Assembly: GCA_038380435.1 (NCBI GenBank)
Contig: JAWZYU010000008.1
Coordinates: 76,274,020 to 76,338,019, forward strand
Direction of reading: 5' to 3'
Length of the DNA stretch: 64,000 nucleotides
From: Ryuthela nishihirai
Lineage: Eukaryota > Arthropoda > Arachnida > Araneae > Heptathelidae
Shown here: piece by piece, positions 55,383 through 64,000 of the stretch
Numbering within the stretch: the first letter of the stretch is position 1
How the letters are laid out: each line of letters opens with the position of its first letter
Translations under genes and position numbers: made by a program
The notes under the pieces: model-generated
Seen by the model: only the letters and a program-made list of their open reading frames with translations
Told to the model about the DNA's origin: nothing
The model's database searches: none

Positions 55383-58300
55383 ATATGCTGATACTGTAGC
55401 CAGTATGCAGTATGGTGTTTTTCTGGGCTACTTAATTTAAAGGTATTGAAGAATATCTTTTTTCTCACGTAAAATTCATCATTTTTGTGTCATAGCAGTC
55501 AGTTTAAAATGTCTTAATTCTTCTCAGACAGCTAGTCATTGTTATTGTTGTATCACAGCAAATGTTTGTTACCATCTTAGTACAAATATCTGTGAAAGGC
55601 AGTAGTTGTTGCTGAGCACATTTTAGCCATTATACGGTGTTTATGACAGTGCTTATATGAATTCTGCTCTTCACATTGCTAAGTTTTATCTTTTTTATTT
55701 GCTTTCATTCCCTTTTCAATTAAAAGAAAAGCAGTCTCATTAACATAAGCAGGAGTAGATAATCTTGATTTATTATTGTCATCATATAGAATGGCCCCAT
55801 GAATGTCAGATAGTAACTGAAGTTCTGCACTGTTGAGAATTTCATATTCAAAGGCCATTTGCAATTTCCATCCTTGGCGTGAAAGCAGTTTTTGATACTA
55901 TAAATATTGGCTTATTTGAACAGAAATAAACAACAGATGCAATACTTCAACCATGGCATTAAAAGTTACTAAAGTAAATGCCATTTTTGATGAAAATTGT
56001 GGGTTTTTGCAGAAGCCATGTTTGTATTAGTCATAAGTTAATCAGTGCTCATAGAAAGTGGTGGTAACATCTTACGTATTTGTAGTAAATGCGCACACAT
56101 ATCCATCAGTTATATGCAGCAGCTATCCATCTTGCAAGGGGAGGGGAAATAAATTATTAACATTCCAAATGAGATGTTCCTGTTGACATCTGGGTAATGT
56201 CAAACAACGTGAGGTTTTATACTCAGGGAGGCTCATTACAGCGCCTCACAGACCCAAAGTGGTTAAAAGTGCCAATTGTGGTATTTATGTACATCCAAGT
56301 TTACCTCCTCCCCTTATAGTGGGAGATTACTAACCTAATGGTGCTGACAGTGTGTATATTAGCACAGACATCGGAGCTAAATGGTTCTCTGGGGCAAGCG
56401 TGACCAAGACCTGTACAGAAAATGCCCTTAGGATCAATTGCACATATTTTTAAGTGTGCATTATTTGTCATACTTGTTTATCTTAAGATCTAGTATTTTT
56501 TCTTTTAGTTTATTGTGATGTCACTGGAGTTTAAGACATGGTGAGCCATTTTTGTAGGCTCTGACTTTACATATTTACAACATTTGAGATCTTTTACATC
56601 TACAGAACGGTAACGTTCCCGTTGTTATTGTTTATTCCATCTGGGTATGGTGATATTGAGATGTGTGAACTATATTACGATTATGAGTGAATGATATCTA
56701 GATTTTACAAACCTGTGCATGGTTCAAGTCAGCTTAACATCATGTATCTTATTGTGATAGCTGTGATATTGAAATGTATTCAAGACATGTAAGTGCAATG
56801 CGTTATACATGGCAGCAACACTGCTCATTAAGTATGTGAATGCTGACAGCAGATATTTTGCTGTGTTTATATATTCATTTTTTTACAAAAACTTGTGCAA
56901 CATTAAGATCATTGATGTTTCAGCTTGTCAAATTTCAAAGTTGATCAGCTGTGTGAAGCAAAATCATGTGACCATTGTAGAATATTTGTCTGTTGTAAGG
57001 CTGTCTTGAATAATTTTATTTTTTGAGAATTTATTTTAAGTTAATGTTACATTGGGAAACTGAATAATGGTGAAAAAATTGTTAAAGTATTATATCAGTG
57101 TATGAAAAGAGCACTTAAGATATTGTCCAACAGTACTGAGTTTTATTAAGTGCAATCGATATAAGAAGTTAAGAGAAAAATATTTCATGTATATTATGCT
57201 TTCCTTGTTATTTTTCCGTTTGAAATTTTAGGTTTTGGCTGAAATTTAATAAACTTTCCTAGGTTTTTTTAGAATAATTAATGAATTAAGTTTTATTTTA
57301 TGTAAGTGATCTTTTTTTTCTTTCATTTCTCACAGCTTTAGGCTTCTTTTTTTTGACATTGTCAAACCTGTGATAGCAGCCACCTGTCTTGTAGCATATA
57401 ACTTGCACATGATATTTTCAGTTATAACATTTTAATAATTACCTAGCTGCAGGTGATATATATCTCTAATTAATTCCATTGTTTCATTTTGTGAATTACC
57501 AAAAAAAAAATTAATTTATGATTTTCAGATCTGAATAAGATTCCAAAATATTCATAACCATTATTTTGTTGTTCTTAAGTTAGATCATGGTTTCATACAA
57601 ATCTTTGAAAATGAAATTATATATTTTATTTGCTACGTGAGCATTTTTTAAATAAAGAATTATTCTTGATTAGTCGTGAAATTCTTGATGTCCCTGTAAT
57701 TATAGTATTGTATTTTATGTTTTTTGCTGCAAAGCAAAATTAATTTCATTTCTTAAATGAGAAATAATATTTCACAGTTAAATTTTGTTAATATGAAGCA
57801 TATAAATTCTAATTAATATTATTTATCTCAATGCATCATTATGCTACTCAGTTATACCACAGCTTACATTTCAACAAACAGTAAGTTATTAAGAATGATT
57901 AAAAATCACTGAAATTAAATGAAAGTAGTGCAAGAATCTAAAGGAGACATATATAAGATAGCAGTCAAACAAATCAATATTTCTTTGCAAGCATGGGGCC
58001 CAAAAATATTTCTAGAGACAAGGAAATGACAGAGTGCAAAACTGAAATACTTCTTTCTATTTCAGATATTTAAATCTTTATTATTAGTGTTGGGGGAAGG
58101 GGGATAATGCTTCCGAACAGTTATGTGCCTGCTTCCATGTCTGTTAATGTGTGGTGTGTTTGGTGATAATGTTGAACTGTGAAGTTATATTGTGCACCAG
58201 TTTGAGGTTTGCATCCTCCCTCAGTGTCTTGTATAAAAATGCAATTTGTAATGCATAATCAGCTTTGTGCATTTCAAAAGCTTTATGGAAAGATTATTAC

Positions 58301-59623
58301 AGTAAATCATTTTAATTTCTAATTAATGTAATAATTAGATAGTTTAACATTAGTGGACATTGCTTCAAATTGTGGAATAAAGAATGTGGTTATGAAAAGC
58401 TATAAACAACCACTAAAAATAGGAATTTAACAGATTTTTTAATTTTAAAATTGCTCGATTTGTGGCACTAGAAAATACCACAAATCAGAACGTTTTCATA
58501 TCAGTTTGTGAGGTGTCTATTTAACTTGTCATAGTTTATTTTCCCATATTTTTAATGTTCAGGTATTTGCTTTCAGATGGTTCTATTTAGGTATATATTG
58601 TCTTCATTCTTTTAATGGGATAAAATTACATTTAATTAATTAAAAAAAGCATATATTGTTGGTCATCCTTATTCACTTCTTTAATTTTATATTTATAATG
58701 ATAAACATTGCAATAATTTACTTATTTTGAAATTGTATTGACTAGCAAAATGATGTTTGTAATATATTTGTGGTATGTAATTACTATGATATGTTAAGTT
58801 CTGAAACTTTTTCCGTTCATTAAATATATTGTTTCCCTCATTCAAGTTATTCCAATTTTTACATTCCCCCCTTAAAAACATAAGAAGCATTTGTTATTCC
58901 AAATTTATATGCTTGATTTCAATAATGCTGGAAAGACACAAAAGAGTTAATTGCTTAAAAAGTTTTAAAAAATGCCAGCATTACTTAGGTCAAACATATA
59001 AACCTGGGTATAAGTATGTATCAAAATGCATGGTAAGGTTATATAAACTAGCTTTATTACTGATGTCAAGGGCATCAAGTTAATAGTTCTGTTGTCTTAA
59101 AAATTGTTCTAGTGTCATTTGAAATAGCACAAATCACTGGTGCCTCCACTGAAAGGTAAACAAAAACATATAACTTTTGCAATGCGCAATGTCATCTTAA
59201 GTGGTAGAACAACTGGTTTTGTTTGAATCTGGTCACTTTAATGATGAAGTTTTTTTTAGTGCATTCAAACCATATTTAAATCTGGAGACAGTCCCAGGTG
59301 AATCTTGTGATGATGAATGAATAATGTTAGTTTAGTTAGCTGTCTGAAGCTAATGTTTATACGTTTAAATGAGTCATGTTAAAGAAAAAATGTTTTTTCC
59401 CTAATCAACATTTTTTTTACCAAACATGAAGCAAATTTTAGTGATTCTGGAAATGTTACCATATAATGAATTTGTGCCACAAAGAGAACTAATAAAGAAA
59501 TAGTATCCCTTTGTAGATCATAGAATTCAGAAAACACATCCTTAGTAATTAATGAGTATTTGGCCCATCACTTTGATTGTGACCACAACACTTTCATCTG
59601 TAGTCATATAGTTTCCCAATTAC
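55383..59623 (+). other. FBXO33 3' UTR and downstream DNA
   Basis: AT-rich, no mobile element recognised. AATAAA occurs near 57248 and 57649, among other places, so the 3' end cannot be fixed. Several short frames on both strands lack any motif. Confidence 0.4.
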
Positions 59624-59634
59624 TGATGTCCTGC

Positions 59635-59944
59635 TCCTGGGCCAGCTTTGAGATTTATCTCCACAAAACTTCCTGCCTGTTCAATAAGGGACACTGAGGG
59701 CTTGGAAAGGCTGCCGTCCTTTGGATGGGACTTTAAGCTGTGGCCCCATGTGTGGGAGAGCCATATCATGTGCATGTTAAAAAACATGCTGGGGTGCCTT
59801 GACAGGAGGCTACTATTTGCTACCTAATGGTTGTCCAGTGGGTCCCCTTCTCCCAACTTTCTCTGAGCCCTCAGGGTCCTTGCAATCAGGCTATTTAACC
59901 CATTGTACACCAAAAAGTGCTGATCAGTGATAAAACAAACCAAT
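59635..59944 (+). mobile_element. SINE-A copy, old and 5'-truncated
   Basis: Begins in the GAGATTTATCTCC block just after the tRNA head and ends TAAAACAAACCAAT. TGATGTCCTGC (59624-59634) and CGATGCCCTGC (59945-59955) are a decayed target duplication. Many substitutions, mainly CpG losses. Confidence 0.82.
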
Positions 59945-59955
59945 CGATGCCCTGC

Positions 59956-61594
59956 AATGCCAACCAAACTTACATATTTTCATAAGTATTATTATTAGTT
60001 ATCAAGAAATCTTAAGTGTCTGGTAAAATATTGTCTAGCTGAAAGCCAAATTGATCATTGTTGGCAAAATAACAGAAAAAAAAAAAGTTTATTTCTAGAG
60101 CATCTGGAAATGCTGAGGTTCCATAAACTCATCCAATATATCACTGACTTCCAGAATGATATTAAATTTAATTTTCAGGCAAAAAAGGTTTCTTGTTTTT
60201 TTTTTTGCATTTGCAAAAAACCAAGTTTGTAGAGCTTCGTAGGATTAGTTGACTTTTGTCAGGCCATATATAGATGTAATATACTGAGACATTTTGCACG
60301 GCTTCAATTCATCAGTGAAAGAGATTGGTAGTTTTAATGATGACTCAAGCCATACTACTTTGCTTATCCTGCATTGGATAAAAGACTAGATGTGATTATA
60401 ACAATGTGAAATCTTAAAAAAAACTATTCGTAAAAATTCCAATCCAGATATTGTGTATTAGTTGCAGTTTGTACAGGCGTTGTTAGGATGCAAAGATCTT
60501 ATCTATTTGAAAATAATGTTTTGTGTTGTATACCTTTGTTTGGAGGTTATTACTGTCTTTTGCTACAGAAACTTGAGTAGAAACCTTTTGTAGCATTCAC
60601 AATGGTTCTTCCTGCAGACATTTTTACTGTTCTCAAGACATCTACAGACTTCCAAATAAACATTCAGCATGTTCATGCTTGAAATAATTTTCAAGTTATC
60701 TATATGTACTAGAAAGATAAACACATATTAAGTTTAGAAAATCTAAGGCAATTTTTTGGCATGATAAACTTAGAAGCAGTTTAGTATTTTGTCTTTTATG
60801 ATGAATGAATACAGATGGTAATTGCAATTTTGGACATATATATATCTGATCTGAACTTTATTAGTACAAGAGTTAAAAATAAAGATGTGTATTAAATATT
60901 GTCAAACTAGATGGGCACACCTATAATTAAACTTTGGATAGTTATGCATTTTGCATGTTTCATATGCATATTTATAGAAAATTCTCAATGATGTTACATA
61001 TTTCTCGAATTTTTTTTGAAGTGCATATATTACAGGAAATTTTGAAATTTTTATTGAAACCCATGCAGATATATGAATTTCATAGGTTTTATTTGAAAGG
61101 CAGGGTCATATTTTGTTGAGAAACAGTCCCATTCATTGGTGCCAATACTGTATGTTAAACTGTCCACATGATGGAATTTGAATGCTTTTGCTAGATAGGG
61201 CAGTTGGGTGTGCAGTTCAAAAGTTGAGAGTGACTCATTTGATGCCACTCCATTACAAGGTCATAAGGTTAGGTAGGCTAGCTAAGCATCAGCCACCACC
61301 AGTGATTGACTGTTTTAATTCCTTATTTCAGGTAGGAATGGCTTGTCTTTATATATAAAAAGGTGATTCAGTTTCATCCCAGTCTTTATTATGCGAATAT
61401 TGTTTACATATTTTAGATCTCCTATTAATATTATAATTACATTTTTGTATTTATATCAGTTTTATCTATACTTTTTTTTTTACCCCATTAACACCATTAA
61501 TTCTTTTTACTGTGAATAATAGTATTTTAGTGTAAAAAGTTTTACCATAACCAAAAAAACGCAATTTTGCAAATACAGCACAATTGCAGTCCCA
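59956..61594. other. No gene seen
   Basis: AT-rich DNA without recognised elements. Confidence 0.5.
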
Positions 61595-62756
61595 CATTCT
61601 AAAAAATTTCAAGTGCAGAAAACATTTAAATGGCAGAATGGGTCAAAAACAAAGTTTGAGAACAAAAATACAAGCAGTAACAGTTAATGCCCACTTTCAG
61701 GAAGTGGACCAAAACTTTCTGAGTTCAATAATGACTTAAGCAAAGAATTCATCTCAGCTGACATTCCATTGATTTACACAGAAGAACAAAGATCTTGTTG
61801 CATTCCTTGAAAAATTTACGAAACAGCATGCCATGATATGAATCAAAATCAAATCTGGAACTGTACAAAGTAAGTGAGGTAAGGGAGAAAGTTGGTTGTG
61901 AATTAAAACATAGGTCTCATTTGATGAAACAACTGATTATTAACCAAATTTAGTTTGAGAGTTTTTGTTTGATATTTTAGGAGTGGCAGAGGAGTCCCAT
62001 ATATGTTTTAAACAATGATTGGACTTCATATTCTGTATCCAAAACTCTATGTGTTTTGTGTAGGTGTGTTGATTGTATTGTGTCATAGAAATGGTTCATA
62101 TGCTTTTTTCAAATGTAAATGCCCTGATTTCTACTGTTAAAAAAGTTCCTAAAAGCATCAAACCATAAATGATCATTTCATGGATTTGTTGATGTGATAC
62201 TTCTTCCTTCAGTGGTAGTTATCATAGGGAAAATTTGACTAGAAGCAGCTTCATATACCTTCAAGTTTATTTAAGATGTAATTAATAGATTTGACCCTGA
62301 GGTGATCATAAGTATCGAGGAGGCTCAAAAGGCATTGCAAAGTGAGAATATTTGGGAGGATCTTTGTTTGCTTTCAAACAAATTTGATGTGCATTTCTTC
62401 AACCATCATAAAATTAGAAGTAAAAAGCATGAAATGAAAGAGTATGAAACTAAATGAAGTGGCAATTTACTGAAAAAAAAAGACTATTGAAAGAATAAGT
62501 GTGGTTTTTTGCAAAAATACTGGATATGGAAATTTGAAAATTGTAGTGAGATTTTAGATACCATTCTCTGAACGAGACTTTAGGTTTTGAATTTTCAGAC
62601 GTATTTAACTTAGATTATGTGCCAATTGTATATTGCAATTTAGAAAGAACATTGTCAGAATATAGAAACATTAAAAAATCAATCCAAAGTGAATGCGCAG
62701 TATTCCTTGTTAAGATAGATATCAAACATTAATAGATTCTGAAAAATATTCATCGC

Positions 62757-62830
62757 CGACATGGCGGGAATCGAACCCGCATCTCTCCAGATTCATGCTA
62801 GAGTGCGCTACCATTGTACCACACATCGGA
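62757..62830 (-). repeat. tRNA-like segment, minus unit
   Basis: A box TGGTACAATGGTAGCG and B box GGGTTCGATTCCCGCC, with an acceptor-like CCGATGTG/CATGTCGG pairing. The anticodon loop (CATGAAT) lacks a normal T33 register, so it is unlikely to be a working tRNA. Overall closest in feel to tRNA-Gly. Confidence 0.5.
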
Positions 62831-63075
62831 CAATAAAATTTTTCAGAATAAGACCTTATAAATCTTCTTCACTGAGACGTGGCTGAGACAGCGCCATCTG
62901 TACTTAAGGAGATGCAACTTTTCCGTCGTTGCTATTAATTATCAGATGTTAATGAGAAGGTCGCTAAGCCTGAAGCGTTGATATGTAATTAAAAATCAAC
63001 CCAAAGTGAACGCACAGTATTCTCCGTCTCAGTGAAGAAGATTTATAAGGTCTTTTTCTGAAAAATTTCATTATC

Positions 63076-63150
63076 CCGCGCGTGGTACAATGGTAGCGTG
63101 CTCTGGCATGAATCTGGAGAGATTCGGGTTCGATTCCTGCCGCGTCGGCG
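63076..63150 (+). repeat. tRNA-like segment, plus unit
   Basis: Inverted twin of the segment at 62757-62830 with CCGCGCG/CGCGTCGG ends. It has the same boxes and the same CATGAAT loop, and differs at a handful of positions. Confidence 0.5.
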
Positions 63151-63801
63151 ATGAATTTTTTTTTAGAATCAATTAATATAGAAACATTCTTTTTTGACAA
63201 TGGGCACGAGTTTACTCCTGAATATTTATTGCATTATGTTGTTCTAAAGTGCAATCATGATTTGTAAAAATCGAAAGGATTGTCTTGTCCAAGCTAAATT
63301 TTGATTTCAAAATTAAAATAATGTATTTTTAATCATGGCATGCTTTTATTTAATGCACAATATATCCAAGAAATATTTCAATATTTCCATGGTGATGTAA
63401 AAACTGAAAGTTTTTTAAGTGCATAACTACCCGAAGCTTGTGTATAATAAAGTACCCTGTGACGTACTTATGTAGCAAGAACAAACCAGTAATATAAGTT
63501 ATATGTATAGTTTTTGGCTGCATAAGAAAATTCTGAAAAGGAAAAGAAATTATGTTAAATTGCAGTATTGATCCGTTAATAGCACAGTATAAAGTGTTAA
63601 GATCTCATTTTTAATCTTTTACACTCCTTTTGTTGAAGTCAGCATTTCAGTTTTATAGAACATCTCCAAACTATAAAGAAATTCAAAGCGTAAAATGCAT
63701 CAGGTAAACCATAATTCCAGTATAAACTTTTAACAACTAATTAGAATTAACATTTTTTCACCTTGTTGCTTGTATTTAATTTTTTCTAAAAAGCAATTGT
63801 A

Positions 63802-63881
63802 AATAAGGCAATTTAAAGTGCAATTTAAAGTGTAATAAGGCAATTTAAAGTCATACAATAGTAAATAAGGCAATTTAAAGT
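63802..63881. repeat. Three spaced copies of an 18-bp unit
   Basis: AATAAGGCAATTTAAAGT occurs at 63802-63819, 63834-63851 and 63864-63881 (steps of 32 and 30 bp), with a further partial copy, GCAATTTAAAGTG, at 63820-63832. Confidence 0.85.
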
Positions 63882-64000
63882 GTCAAAGATTGATTGTGAA
63901 AAGCTCGTTTTTTTCCACATGGCAGAATTCCTCTCACGTGGTGTTCCGAAGTTCAGTAAGTTCCATTGTTCACATGAGACTTGCCTGTATCATATTTTAA

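Larger units (their letters stand above)
62673..63174. mobile_element. Composite of two inverted tRNA-like units
   Basis: A 502-bp insertion with a perfect 14-bp duplication, AATATAGAAACATT, at 62659-62672 and 63175-63188. It contains two ~150-bp copies of one tRNA-like unit, minus at about 62728-62888 and plus at about 63027-63172. Each starts CGTCTCAGTGAAGAAGATT or GTCTCAGTGAAGAAG and carries TGGTACAATGGTAGCG and GGGTTCGATTCC boxes. A 40-bp block (AATC.A.CCAAAGTGAA, then CGCAGTATTC) precedes both units in direct orientation. Confidence 0.8.
61595..63260 (+). pseudogene. hAT-like (CGGBP1-related) transposase fossil
   Basis: Decayed + strand protein traces. Near 61700 FNNDLSKEFISADIPL resembles the FN.DL..A...A.IPL stretch after the BED-type zinc finger. 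At about 62290 FDPEVIISIEEAQKALQSE precedes IWEDL. At about 62605 VPIVYCNLERTLSEYRNI, followed after an insertion by FTPE-like VYS and an IAL.CS end, matches the C-terminal dimerisation region (VP..S..ERSFS.YK) of hAT transposases. Multiple stops. The insertion at 62673-63174 lies within the C-terminal motif. Family assignment is by recall. Confidence 0.55.

Noticed and set aside
63076..63150. Functional tRNA-Gly or tRNA-Met gene
   Set aside because: The loop CATGAAT lacks T before a sensible anticodon, and the sequence is part of a duplicated, mobile inverted composite.

Overview
This is AT-rich animal nuclear DNA, most likely from an arthropod and possibly a chelicerate such as a spider. 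That guess rests on long introns, a divergent single-copy gene with metazoan splice sites, and many SINEs, LINEs and cut-and-paste elements. The species cannot be fixed from sequence alone. There are no bacterial operons, no rRNA and no CRISPR array.

One host gene is convincing. It is an FBXO33-like F-box gene on the + strand, with coding exons at 15912-16327, 42056-42747 and 55084-55382. The introns are 25.7 kb and 12.3 kb, and the phases join cleanly into a 468-residue protein. Upstream (14795-15200) lies a CpG-rich island with two perfect NRF1-type palindromes and several inverted repeats, a plausible promoter region.

Almost everything else is transposon sediment. SINE-A is about 390 bp with a tRNA-Met-like head and ends in AACCCAACC; about ten copies were found, many with target-site duplications (TSDs). 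SINE-B is about 200 bp, tRNA-derived, with a T/A-rich tail. Element F1 is an RTE-like LINE with an (ATC)n-type 3' tail as read on the complementary strand; there is one full-span copy with a TSD plus several fragments. Other LINEs are an R1-like copy (19331-23085), a Jockey/CR1-group copy (about 28690-35060) and an unassigned copy (43100-48895). DNA elements include hAT, mariner, Tc1, piggyBac-like and P-like relics.

Layout. 1-6019: bounded by an 84-bp inverted repeat and holding a P-type transposase fossil. 6285-13701: a mariner MITE, SINE-Bs and the F1 master copy. 13709-16327: upstream region and exon 1. 16328-42055: intron 1, containing three LINE clusters, a 2.3-kb transposase element with terminal inverted repeats, and Tc1 relics. 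42748-55083: intron 2, containing a LINE split by a SINE that is itself split by a 2-kb insert. 55383-64000: 3' flank, ending in a hAT fossil interrupted by an inverted pair of tRNA-like units.

The nesting gives a relative chronology. No mobile element here looks intact enough to be active: all coding regions carry frameshifts or stops. The least-described items are the inverted tRNA-like composite (62673-63174), the TIR-bounded transposase family (29300-31564), the 84-bp TIR element (1-6019) and the CpG-rich palindrome cluster upstream of FBXO33.
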